Shown piece after piece: positions 33,953 to 42,372 of a stretch of DNA of 64,000 nucleotides (position 1 is its first letter; each line of letters begins with the position of its first letter). Below the pieces are notes generated by a model. It saw only the letters and a list, made by a program, of their open reading frames with translations. It was not told where the DNA came from and ran no database searches. Source of the DNA: CAVZTX01 sp963778375 (GTDB lineage: Bacteria > Chloroflexota > Ktedonobacteria > Ktedonobacterales > Ktedonobacteraceae); NCBI GenBank assembly GCA_963778375.1, contig CAVZTX010000006.1, positions 62,001-126,000 of the forward strand, read 5' to 3'. Made by a program: the position numbers and the translations under genes.

Positions 33953-35401
33953 CTATTCAAGTTGGAACGTAGGAAGAGCAGGAGAAGCGGCAGATGGTGG
34001 CACCAGGTGAGATGTCTCATCTGGAGAAGCTTGATTTATCGCGCCCTTGTAGGCAGCTTCCAGTTCTTTCCAGGCATCCTCTCCTCCAATAGCATAAATC
34101 GTGACCCCTGCCATTCTCATAGGTAAAGGGGAATCGCCTGTGAAAACTATGGTGACGGCATGGCCTGATTGTTTCATATGCGCCAGCGTATCCAATAATC
34201 GGTCGCTGATCGTAGCGGTAATGATGACGATGGTGGCTCCAATTGGGAGGCGGGTGCGTTCAGCCTCAAGCACATCCTCGATTGAGCTACCGAAGTAGGG
34301 CTGAATACGAGCCAGGACCTCCATAATGCGCTTGCGCTGTTCTTCATTACTGGCCGGGGGCAGATGTATACGCCGCCGTTTCATTTGGTCGGCCAGGGTT
34401 CCTTCTAATTCGTTTGTCCGATACACTGGTGATGGGCGCGATACATCGGTCCCTATGGGTGTTGCCTGAGCGTTCCCATTATCCTGGGCATCCTGATCGG
34501 TTGGGGCTGACATGCCTTCTTCTGGCATATACATGATCGTGTTTGCGTAAAAGCCAACAGCGTACCCTTCATCGAGCGCCCAGTCGGTAACGGAGGCGGC
34601 TGCGCAAATGCCGAGTTCTTGTAGTTCCGGGTGAATGCCGTAATGTACATCAAGGTGCACAGTAACATTGAGAAAGAGCACCAGGGTATAGGTTGTCGTT
34701 GCTTGATAGACCTTGCTTTGGAGTTGCATTGTGCGCGCTGTCGCTTTCCAGTGAACACGCCGTAGCTCATCGCCATACATGTAATCTCGTACACCAATAA
34801 CACGTGAAGGGTCTTCTAAAAGACGACGCGGCGCTCGATAGTCTCCGAATGGGTGACGAGCGGGCAGGCCAAAGCGTGTCAACGGTATGACGAGGGGGTA
34901 GACGAGCAGGTATTGCCGGTTGGAAAGTGACACTTCGCGGTCAATAAATCCAAACACATCACCGCTGCGTAGGACGGTTGGACCGAATGTATGGACTCCA
35001 CGTGCTGTACAGCGGATGGTATAGTGGCGCGTCACGCGTTCGTACCAGCGCGGGCTAAATAGATTTTCCAGCACCATTGAGTTGCTGGTGAGGCTTATGC
35101 GCAGTTGTTGCCCTGTGAAGGTCAGAACACGGGGAACAATATCTTCTACCTCTAACCAGGGCAGTGGTAAAAGTTTTGCATTCTCGACGGAAAGCGAGAG
35201 CGTTATTTCCTCACCATAGAGCGCACGTTGTTCGCTAAACTGGCGCGAGTAACGCAGATCGTGCAGGCAGTACGTTGACCAAATATCGATAGCGCCGATG
35301 ATGATGAATGCGAGCAGGCCAAGAATGATCAGCAAGGGCTGGCGAAAAGGAATGCCAAGAATGATGATCAGCAGGCACAAATAATACCATCGTTTGTTCA
35401 T
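33953..35401 (-). CDS. DUF58 membrane protein
   Basis: The 482-residue product has two N-terminal membrane helices (WYYLCLLIIILGIPF; PLLIILGLLAFIIIGAI), a beta-rich region and the DUF58 signature DYMYGDELRRVHWKATART, followed by a vWA-like part. DUF58 proteins work with MoxR AAA ATPases, here encoded immediately upstream with a 4-base ATGA overlap. Residues 316-328 (TDVSRPSPVYRTN) come from a GGCCGAT repeat. A role in envelope or complex assembly is inferred from the family. Confidence 0.88.
   Translation of the reverse strand: MNKRWYYLCLLIIILGIPFRQPLLIILGLLAFIIIGAIDIWSTYCLHDLRYSRQFSEQRALYGEEITLSLSVENAKLLPLPWLEVEDIVPRVLTFTGQQLRISLTSNSMVLENLFSPRWYERVTRHYTIRCTARGVHTFGPTVLRSGDVFGFIDREVSLSNRQYLLVYPLVIPLTRFGLPARHPFGDYRAPRRLLEDPSRVIGVRDYMYGDELRRVHWKATARTMQLQSKVYQATTTYTLVLFLNVTVHLDVHYGIHPELQELGICAAASVTDWALDEGYAVGFYANTIMYMPEEGMSAPTDQDAQDNGNAQATPIGTDVSRPSPVYRTNELEGTLADQMKRRRIHLPPASNEEQRKRIMEVLARIQPYFGSSIEDVLEAERTRLPIGATIVIITATISDRLLDTLAHMKQSGHAVTIVFTGDSPLPMRMAGVTIYAIGGEDAWKELEAAYKGAINQASPDETSHLVPPSAASPALPTFQLE
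34418..34456. repeat. GGCCGAT-family repeat inside the DUF58 gene
   Basis: CCGATACACTGGTGATGGGC then GCGATACATCGGTCCCTA. Coding-strand reading gives TDVSRPSPVYRT, the same frame as in nuoM, nuoL and herA. Confidence 0.85.
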
Positions 35402-36357
35402 GTCTCTACTGGTACGGGAACGCTATGCAGCACATCATCTACGATCTGGTCAAGGATACGTCCATGCAGGCGAGCCTGGGAGGTCGCCATCATGCGATGG
35501 GAGAGTACGGTACGTGCGACCTGCTTTACGTCATCGGGGATGACGTAGGAACGCCCATGAATGGCGGCATAGGCCTGGGAAGTGCGATAGAGCGCAAGTG
35601 TGCCACGCGGACTCACGCCAAGTTCGACACGGCTATGCACACGCGTTGCCCGCACCAGTTCGACGATGTAACTTTCGACGCCCGGCTCAACGCGCACTCT
35701 GCGAATGACCTTTTGTAGGTTTTGTAACCGGTCCGCGTTCAGCACAGGCTTCAGTTCTTCGAGTGGCTGTTCCTCTTTGAAACGCTGCAAAATGAGCCGC
35801 TCCTCTGATTGGCTGGGATAGTCCAGGCGCAACCGCATCAGGAAACGGTCGAGTTGCGCCTCGGGTAAAGGGAAGGTTCCTTCCAACTCAACTGGATTTT
35901 GTGTAGCGATGACGATAAATGGACGAGGTAAGAGCAGCGTCTCGCGCTCGATGGTGATCTGGCGTTCTTCCATCGCTTCTAAGAGTGCGGATTGCGTGCG
36001 CGGCGTAGCGCGGTTGATCTCGTCGGCGAGCACGACTTGAGAGAGCAGTGGCCCTGGCCGAAACTCGAACTCGCCCTTTTTCTGATTGAAGAATGTGATG
36101 CCGGTAATGTCGGAGGGAAGCAGGTCCGGAGTAAACTGAATGCGCTGAAACGAACATCCCAGGGATTTTGCGAGGGATTTTGCTAAAGTGGTTTTGCCAA
36201 TACCCGGCACATCTTCAAAAAGGACATGACCTTCACAAAGCAAGGCGGCCATCAACAGGTCAATGACCTGTTCTTTCCCCACGATTACACGACTCACATT
36301 CTGGCGAATGGAGCGAGTGGCATCCTGCACCTGTCGGATTTCATCGGATTGTGTCAT
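35398..36357 (-). CDS. MoxR-family AAA+ ATPase
   Basis: The 319-residue product has Walker A GIGKTT (52-57, within EDVPGIGKTTLAKSLA), Walker B VVLADEIN (108-115), the sensor region IVIATQNPVELEGTFPLPEA and a C-terminal lid. MoxR proteins act as chaperones that load or activate partner vWA/DUF58 proteins. It is translationally coupled to the DUF58 gene. Confidence 0.93.
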   Translation of the reverse strand: MTQSDEIRQVQDATRSIRQNVSRVIVGKEQVIDLLMAALLCEGHVLFEDVPGIGKTTLAKSLAKSLGCSFQRIQFTPDLLPSDITGITFFNQKKGEFEFRPGPLLSQVVLADEINRATPRTQSALLEAMEERQITIERETLLLPRPFIVIATQNPVELEGTFPLPEAQLDRFLMRLRLDYPSQSEERLILQRFKEEQPLEELKPVLNADRLQNLQKVIRRVRVEPGVESYIVELVRATRVHSRVELGVSPRGTLALYRTSQAYAAIHGRSYVIPDDVKQVARTVLSHRMMATSQARLHGRILDQIVDDVLHSVPVPVET

Positions 36358-36451
36358 GCGAAGTCCTTTGGCACGTTTTCTATGGCACGGATTGATTTAC
36401 TGCATTATACGCACATGATGGGGGAAATTTCACGCCATGTGCCGAATTCAT

Positions 36452-36480
36452 CAGATCCTTCGTTGCACTCAGGATGACAG
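36452..36480. repeat. GATCCTTCG...CAGGATGAC palindrome
   Basis: CAGATCCTTCGTTGCACTCAGG then ATGACAG, an intergenic-family copy between the MoxR gene and the next gene end. Confidence 0.8.
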
Positions 36481-36490
36481 TTGCGCTCGC

Positions 36491-37351
36491 CTACTGAACG
36501 AAGCCACCGCCGAAGCCGGATATCACCTGAACTGTATATGTTGCGGATGTCACGTATTGGCCATTTGCATCAGTAGCTACTGCCGTTACGCGTGCGACGA
36601 CGTGTTTGATTCTTACTAAGGACACTTGCACATTCCAGTAAAGTGTTGCATTACCATCACCGTCGGTCACTTGCGCTCCACTCTGGTAAAAAAATGGATA
36701 TGCATTGTAAGAGACCTGGAGATGGACAGTTACGCCCGGCTGATTTGTCACGACATCAAGCTGCACTGTGCTATTGTTATTCACTTGCCCCGGTACATTC
36801 GTGAGTTCTAAGGTCAATGTTCCCCTGCCAGGACCTGATGTTGGACTTGGTTGTGGGGTAGGGGTTGTAGAGTCACCTGGAGTTGCTGTAGCCTGAACTA
36901 CAGGTGTACTCTGCGCGGGTGGTTGGCTACTGGAATTGCCTCCTGAGCCGCCACCGGGACTAGGAAATGCCGGGCGGAGGTCAACGGTACCCGAAGGGGT
37001 CGGCCCGGCTGGATTTTGAGGAGTTGTATTAGTACTGGTATTATTGAAGCTAAAGAAGTTGGGATTGCGTACAAGTGCAGCTGTGGCAAGGGATACGAAG
37101 ATACATCCGGCTACGAGTACGAGCACTGCTGCTAGCATTAATACTTTGTACGCAGGATCTTTGCGCCAGTAGTAGCCTATCTTTGCGAGTGGATTTTTTG
37201 GAGCGGGCATTGTTTTGTGCTGAATAAGTTGATCTGGCTGAACTTGTGGTTGCGGTCCACTATAGAGGTACGGTTTCTCGTCAGAGTAGGCTGGCAAAAC
37301 CAATTTTCCCTGTGGAGGCATCTGCTCTTGTTGATTTTCGTTTTCTATCAT
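36491..37351 (-). CDS. Membrane-anchored protein with extracellular Ig-like domain
   Basis: The 286-residue product has a cytoplasmic N-terminus (about 65 residues, P/Q-rich), one helix (YKVLMLAAVLVLVAGCIFVSLA), a low-complexity P/S/T stalk and a beta-rich domain from about 178. That domain reads VPGQVNNNSTVQLDV and YQSGAQVTDGDGNATLYWNV, clearly the same module as the kinase tail at 22527. It lies upstream of and in line with the MoxR/DUF58 genes, so it may be a surface partner. Function unknown. Confidence 0.75.
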   Translation of the reverse strand: MIENENQQEQMPPQGKLVLPAYSDEKPYLYSGPQPQVQPDQLIQHKTMPAPKNPLAKIGYYWRKDPAYKVLMLAAVLVLVAGCIFVSLATAALVRNPNFFSFNNTSTNTTPQNPAGPTPSGTVDLRPAFPSPGGGSGGNSSSQPPAQSTPVVQATATPGDSTTPTPQPSPTSGPGRGTLTLELTNVPGQVNNNSTVQLDVVTNQPGVTVHLQVSYNAYPFFYQSGAQVTDGDGNATLYWNVQVSLVRIKHVVARVTAVATDANGQYVTSATYTVQVISGFGGGFVQ

Positions 37352-37370
37352 ATGGCCCCTCCCTGCTTCG

Positions 37371-37437
37371 TAGCCGATACATCAGCCCCTACGGTTAGCC
37401 TACACATCGGCGTTGAGCGCGATCAATCGGCCCTTAC
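37371..37437. repeat. Double GGCCGAT-family repeat, intergenic
   Basis: TAGCCGATACATCAGCCCCT is followed by CACATCGGCGTTGAGCGCGATC and ATCGGCCCTTACA: a partial and a full copy in tandem. Confidence 0.8.
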
Positions 37438-37462
37438 ACTAGCTGTCTGGTATCGAGTATAC

Positions 37463-38444
37463 TCATATTTCGATGTTACGTAAAGTTTCCATACCAGAAG
37501 TTCTATGGTTTTCGATGTTTTCACTCAAATAGAACGAGTTCATCGCGTCTATTGCCACATTAATGGGTAGCTGCTCCAATGGATACTGCTGTATTACTCT
37601 TACTGACGGACCTGGAGGTTGCCAGACGTGCGGGTCAGTCGGGCCGAAAAGCGCCAGGGTCGGAACGCCAAGCATGGCAGCAAGGTGGGTGATACCAGAA
37701 TCGTTGCCGAGATAGCCCTTGCATTGCTGCAAACAGTCTGCCACCTGTATCAAAGGTACGTTTTCGAGCACTTTCAGCATGCCTGTTGCAAGGTGAGGTG
37801 AAAGATGCTTCAGCATATCCTGTACGCGCTCAACATCGGCAGGGCCTGCAAGCAATAGGACGGGAATATTACGTTGAATCAGGTGCTCGATGACGGCTAT
37901 GAAATTGTGGGCAGGCCAGCATTTGCGTGGACTTCCACTACCGGGGTGGATCGCAACTTCACCTTCGCCCTTATGGATGCTAGGGGAACTTCTCGCTGGA
38001 TTGATGCTCACCGGATGCAATAAATTGCGCCCCTACATTTTGCAATCCTATTGTTGCAGCCAGGTAATTCACTATATGTATCTGTTCACCTTCTGGTGGG
38101 TGACCGGGGGCCACGATGATGTGTTGAACACCGGCCTTCAGTAAATTATGCTCCACTATGCCGTCGGGGTCGCGTAGCCAGCAAATAGCAAGATCGGTCT
38201 GCTGCAGCATGTCTTGCATGGCTGGGTTACGAATGCCTTCGGTTGAGAAGAACTCGCTCCACGAACTATCCGCATAGTCGGATAGTTCCTCCGCGAGGCC
38301 AAATGCTCGTGCCAACGGCAGTACGCTAACGTTACTCACGAAGGTGATATGGGGATGCGAATATTGCATCCTTAGGAACTTTAGTATATGAAACGCTAGA
38401 AGTGCGTCACCAATCGCACCTGGGCGAATAATCAGAATGCGCAC
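37463..38444 (-). pseudogene. Glycosyltransferase family 9 gene, frameshifted at a repeat
   Basis: The N-terminal frame (37980-38444) begins MRILIIRPGAIGDALLAFHI, the GT9/heptosyltransferase start. The C-terminal frame (37463-38020) has VAIHPGSGSPRKCWPAHNF, then KGYLGNDSGITHLAAMLGVP and LFGPTDPHVWQP, the GT9 nucleotide-sugar site. The two overlap in different frames. The switch lies at a GGCCGAT-type repeat (38012-38037) after residue 135. Either the repeat insertion broke the gene or the two halves are made separately. GT9 enzymes transfer sugars to cell-surface glycans. Confidence 0.8.
38012..38037. repeat. GGCCGAT-type repeat at the GT9 frameshift
   Basis: CCGGATGCAATAAATTGCGC then CCCTACA. 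It shares the CGCCCCTAC end of the family; the core differs (GCAATAAATTGC palindrome). Confidence 0.75.
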
Positions 38445-38480
38445 AGTATTTCCTTTGGTGAGATTGTCATCCTTGAATCC

Positions 38481-38846
38481 TTACTTACGTCCCAATGATA
38501 GCACTTCTATGACAATAGCAATGCCGAGGATTAAGATAGCGGTAAAGACGTTCCAGCTATGTAGGGCGAGCAGGATCAGGTTGAAAATAACGCAGAGTGC
38601 GAGCAATGCGCCCTGGCGTAGAGAATGGCGCACAGTAGCACGATACCCACGTGAGGTGAGGAAGCGCAGGCTAATGAAGTAGAGCACTGGCGAGAAGGTG
38701 CTTGTAAGCGCGACTCCTAATAGCATAAAGAAGGCGACGAAGGCCAGCAGCATGTGCGGCGGTACAAAGCGCGTGAAAAGAAGTAATCCAGCCCATCCTA
38801 TCGGTGCGAGGATCATTAAGGTATAGAGCGCATTCCGATTGGTCAT
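38481..38846 (-). CDS. Small four-helix membrane protein
   Basis: The 121-residue protein has four hydrophobic segments (LYTLMILAPIGWAGLLLF; LLAFVAFFMLLGVALTST; LLALCVIFNLILLAL; VFTAILILGIAIVIEVL) and a basic loop RFLTSRGYRATVRHSLRQ. I do not recognise the family. The gene lies upstream of the GT9 remnant on the same strand. Confidence 0.65.
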   Translation of the reverse strand: MTNRNALYTLMILAPIGWAGLLLFTRFVPPHMLLAFVAFFMLLGVALTSTFSPVLYFISLRFLTSRGYRATVRHSLRQGALLALCVIFNLILLALHSWNVFTAILILGIAIVIEVLSLGRK

Positions 38847-38872
38847 TCAAAATCCTTGTCACTTGCTTTGAA

Positions 38873-38942
38873 TATCATCCTGAGCAAAGCGAAGGATCTG
38901 TCACGCTGGGCAGAGATCCTTCGCTTTGCTCAGGATGACAAA
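38873..38942. repeat. Facing GTCATCCTGAG repeats
   Basis: ATCATCCTGAGCAAAGCGAAGG and its inverted partner CCTTCGCTTTGCTCAGGATG face each other across about 22 nt. A further half copy (AATTCGCTCAGGATGACAAA) lies at about 38954-38973. Confidence 0.85.
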
Positions 38943-38973
38943 TACATCACATCAATTCGCTCAGGATGACAAA

Positions 38974-40809
38974 TCACCGCATCAAATTGAAGCCCTTATT
39001 GCCATTCAGGGGGGCTTCGCTGCGGCGGCGGCTCTCCTGGGCTTCGGGGCTGAAGTATTTTTGCCACATGTCGGGCGCGTCCTTGCTTTCGCCGCCATGT
39101 TTGGTAATGCGTTGGCCCACGCGGCAAATTACGGGCGTATTGACGGCTGCTCCGGCAACGATGACCTGGCCCTTGGAAAGGGCCGGTAAGTTGTTCAGGA
39201 GATCGCGACCAACCCCCTCGATAGCAGCAGCCACACTTTTCTGATCAATTTCGTTCACGATACGCATGATACATTGGGTCTGGCACTGGCTGAGCACATC
39301 GGCATCGAGTTTGCCTGGGCGCTGACTGATTAAACCAACACCGATGCCAAATTTGCGCCCCTCGGCCAGCACCTGCTTCAGAATGGCGGTTGAGACCACT
39401 TCGGCACCACCCGGAGCAAAATGGTGCGCCTCTTCGAGCAATACGAAGACCGGGTAGGGCAGGTAAGATTCGCCCGAATGCACCTTGCCGCGCTCGGTAT
39501 CCATGCGTGCCTGGTTGAGGCGGCGCAGCAGCGAAGCAACCACGACTTGCTGATCGCGCTCGTCAATCTCGTTAAGGGGCAGTACGGTACACTGGCCTGG
39601 CTTAAATATCTCCGGCAGGTCAAGGTGCTGCATATCATCAAACGTAAAGCTATCCACGAACCTCTGCTCGATACGCCAGGTTAAGGCATGCACTGTACTC
39701 AAATCATCGGCACCCTCGCTATCATCGTCGTTCTTCTGCTTTGAAACGTTTTTGATGGCAAGTTTTAGATCGGCGACGCCCCAGGGTGTGCCTCGTTTGC
39801 CTTCGTTCACCTTGCGTAGCGCACGGCTCAGCAGATATTGTTGTTTCTCGGTCATCTCTGGCAACAGGTGGCGCATATCACCCATGTTCAGTGTCGAGAT
39901 ACGCACCTTGACCTGCTCTGGCTTGTAGACTTTGACATTGGCGTGATACATCTGGCCTCTAGTGTCGTCATGGCGTTCGGCAAATTCCGGGAAGTTGGCC
40001 ATCTCCTCCAGCGTTTTATATTCGCCGTGCGGATCAATGATCAGCACACAGGCCTTGTTATGTGGCTGCATCAGTTCTTCGATGATGACGCTGGCAAGGT
40101 AGCTTTTCCCAGCACCGGTACTGGCGATAATAGCCAGGTGGGTGCTCACAAAATCTTTCACGGAGAGCACGATGGGCACAGCATCGAGGGCACGCGTCAG
40201 CAATGAGCCAATGGTGGCAGAACCAGGTTGCCCTTTCTGTTTGCGACTGAGGATGTGAGCGAGCATGTCATCATCTGCGAGAAAGATCTGTTTGCCCGAT
40301 TGTGGAGGAATCCAGGGGTTGATGAACGAGCCTGTTGAAGCATCGTAGTAACCCATGATGGCAACGTGCAGCTCGAACAGTTCGTTGGCGCGGGCATCGT
40401 AGCCGACCATAGAGGCAACCTGGGTGGGCGAAATTTCCGGTTCTGCTAGAAAGGTGTCGGGGTACAGTTGCAATGGCACACGCTTGATGATGCGACCGAG
40501 CACGCGCCGCAAGGGAATTGATGCGCGTTCCGCTGAGGAGGAGGGTACTGTGGGCCGATAAATCGGCGATGGCTGCGAAAAATCGACCCCTACGGAGCTA
40601 GTGTCCTCGTCTGCGCTTGTGAGTTCATAGTAAACGTATTCTCCGTTTTTGAGGACCTGTTCATCGTCACGGGAGACGAAGGTGTATTCATGTGCGTTTT
40701 CGCCCGGTCCTTTGGTGATGCCGACAGGTTTGAAAGGCGAGCGCTCGGCAGGAGGCGCGAAGGAATTGAAAGCAGCCCCGCTCAAGGCCCCTACAGTAGG
40801 ATCAGTCAT
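38974..40809 (-). CDS. herA: HerA-type DNA-pumping ATPase (DUF87)
   Basis: The 611-residue product has P-loop IASTGAGKSYLAS (about 230-241), LIIDPHGEYKT, a Walker B VFVLLEEAHHFAPGG (about 452-463) and QVLAEGRKFGIGVGLISQRP, the HerA/FtsK-like set. HerA hexamers translocate DNA in end resection with NurA. No NurA was seen in the window. The N-terminal HAS-barrel of classical HerA appears reduced and is encoded by the gene just upstream. Residues 72-85 (GVDFSQPSPIYRPT) are repeat-encoded. GGAGG precedes the ATG. Confidence 0.88.
   Translation of the reverse strand: MTDPTVGALSGAAFNSFAPPAERSPFKPVGITKGPGENAHEYTFVSRDDEQVLKNGEYVYYELTSADEDTSSVGVDFSQPSPIYRPTVPSSSAERASIPLRRVLGRIIKRVPLQLYPDTFLAEPEISPTQVASMVGYDARANELFELHVAIMGYYDASTGSFINPWIPPQSGKQIFLADDDMLAHILSRKQKGQPGSATIGSLLTRALDAVPIVLSVKDFVSTHLAIIASTGAGKSYLASVIIEELMQPHNKACVLIIDPHGEYKTLEEMANFPEFAERHDDTRGQMYHANVKVYKPEQVKVRISTLNMGDMRHLLPEMTEKQQYLLSRALRKVNEGKRGTPWGVADLKLAIKNVSKQKNDDDSEGADDLSTVHALTWRIEQRFVDSFTFDDMQHLDLPEIFKPGQCTVLPLNEIDERDQQVVVASLLRRLNQARMDTERGKVHSGESYLPYPVFVLLEEAHHFAPGGAEVVSTAILKQVLAEGRKFGIGVGLISQRPGKLDADVLSQCQTQCIMRIVNEIDQKSVAAAIEGVGRDLLNNLPALSKGQVIVAGAAVNTPVICRVGQRITKHGGESKDAPDMWQKYFSPEAQESRRRSEAPLNGNKGFNLMR
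40554..40594. repeat. GGCCGAT-family repeat inside herA
   Basis: GGCCGATAAATCGGCGATGG then GAAAAATCGACCCCTAC. Translated as VDFSQPSPIYRP, the same frame as in nuoM and nuoL. Confidence 0.88.
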
Positions 40810-40823
40810 GAATAAAACCTCCG

Positions 40824-41519
40824 TTAACCTGTTGTTTCAACCTTTAGCCGCCAGGCGAAGTTGCGTTTGACTATCGAGAGTAAGGAAAGATTTTGGGGGA
40901 AGAGATGTTCCAACTGATCGATAATGCGTAGTGTGACCATCGGTAGCAGGCTGTTGCGCTGAGCGATAATATGCGGAAGATAGCCCATGTGCAGGTACTC
41001 ACGACTATCCTGTTCAGCCTTGTCGCGAAAGAAGTGGAAGACGCGTACCTCTTCGTCAGTCATTGTCTCAATCTCGCTGCCCAGTTCCAGTGATAAGAGC
41101 GGTACTCCGTGCATGATGGAGAGAATTTCTGGCTGACCGCCCGGTGCCATACGCTGCTCGATCATTCCCAACACCATCACGTAGATCAAGACTGCCTTTT
41201 CAGAGATGTAGTCGGGGGAGAAAAGTTCTACCTGTGTCTCGTTAGAAAGGCGTGGCCCGAGTGAACCAAAGGCAGGATTGAGCAGAATGGTGTCGTAGAT
41301 CACGCCAATAGCATAGGTTTTAGGTTCGTAATTGATGCCACGAGCGAGGTCAACTTGCAGGTTAGGGTCATCAGTTTGCTCGGAGCGTACGGCGACACGC
41401 ACAAAGCGGCCAAAGGCGTAATCGGCCGGGCCAGGTTCGAGTTCCACCTCACGAGGCCCATAAATCTGGCAGACGTAGTTGATGTGCGAATCCGATTTGA
41501 CGATCTTCCCGATAAACAT
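40824..41519 (-). CDS. HAS-barrel protein, HerA partner
   Basis: The 231-residue product begins MFIGKIVKSDSHINYVCQIY, then VELEPGPADYAFGRFV, matching the HAS-barrel (HerA-ATP synthase barrel) domain normally at the HerA N-terminus. The rest is helical with no assigned fold. It lies 14 bp upstream of herA on the same strand, so it likely assembles with HerA (inference). The ATG at 41519 follows GGAGGGG; the longer frame to 41579 is not supported. Confidence 0.75.
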   Translation of the reverse strand: MFIGKIVKSDSHINYVCQIYGPREVELEPGPADYAFGRFVRVAVRSEQTDDPNLQVDLARGINYEPKTYAIGVIYDTILLNPAFGSLGPRLSNETQVELFSPDYISEKAVLIYVMVLGMIEQRMAPGGQPEILSIMHGVPLLSLELGSEIETMTDEEVRVFHFFRDKAEQDSREYLHMGYLPHIIAQRNSLLPMVTLRIIDQLEHLFPQNLSLLSIVKRNFAWRLKVETTG

Positions 41520-41662
41520 CGCGGCCCCTCCGACTCTACAGGAACAGCTTCCAGTTTTCGGCATTATATCATAGAACATTTGGTTGGTCGATGGGGTAAA
41601 AGTGTATACTATTGACGAGATATTCTAAAGAGTTACCAAAAACATTTGGAGATGCAAGAAAT

Positions 41663-42337
41663 ATGCAGACATTTGCAGTTGCTCTTGAGATTGGGCCTAA
41701 ACGCAAGGTCTTTGCTCAAGGACTTGAGTGGATCGGATGGTGTCGAGCAGGCAAAGATGAGGCAATGGCGTTAAATCAGCTCCTCAGCACAGGTCAGCGG
41801 TATGCGCAAGTAGCTGAGCGAGCTGGCATCCCTTTCGTCGCGCCTACCTCGCTCGATGCATTCGAGGTGGTAGAGAGAGCGCAAGGAACAGTGACGACGG
41901 ACTTCGGGGCACTTAGTGTGCTTCTTGCCACTGATTTAGAGCCGCTCACTGAGGATGATATTGAGCGGCTTATCAGTCTCCTCATAGCCTGCTGGGCTAG
42001 CTTCGATAGTGCGTTGCATGAAATTCCAGCAGATCTTCACGACGTAAAGCCTGAACGGGGAAGGTCTCCGAGCGCAATACGACTGCACCTCTTGGAGGCG
42101 GATCGAATGCATCTCTCGGCGTTTGGCCCTGCGTTCAAGCAACCTGATCCAGAACATGTGACCGAGCAAGAAGCAGAGGTCCGGGAACAGATCATCAAGG
42201 GACTACGGATGGTGCCCCTTAACGAGAGCGCCACACCGCGCCGCAAATATGGCTTCTCATGGACTCCGCGCTTTGCGGTACGCAGATCAGCCTGGCACGC
42301 GCTTGACCATGCCTGGGAACTTCAGGATCGAAGGTAA
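41663..42337 (+). CDS. Hypothetical protein, DinB-like
   Basis: The 224-residue product starts MQTFAVALEIGPKRKVFAQG and contains LIACWASFDSALHEIPADLH and a C-terminal RRSAWHALDHAWELQDRR. The WHALDHAWE ending with spaced histidines resembles DinB/YfiT-type four-helix metal-binding proteins. This is a weak resemblance and no activity is assigned. GGAG lies 9 bp before the ATG. Confidence 0.6.
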   Translation: MQTFAVALEIGPKRKVFAQGLEWIGWCRAGKDEAMALNQLLSTGQRYAQVAERAGIPFVAPTSLDAFEVVERAQGTVTTDFGALSVLLATDLEPLTEDDIERLISLLIACWASFDSALHEIPADLHDVKPERGRSPSAIRLHLLEADRMHLSAFGPAFKQPDPEHVTEQEAEVREQIIKGLRMVPLNESATPRRKYGFSWTPRFAVRRSAWHALDHAWELQDRR

Positions 42338-42372
42338 ATTCTACGCCGCGCTTCGTTCCCGGTTTTTGGGAT

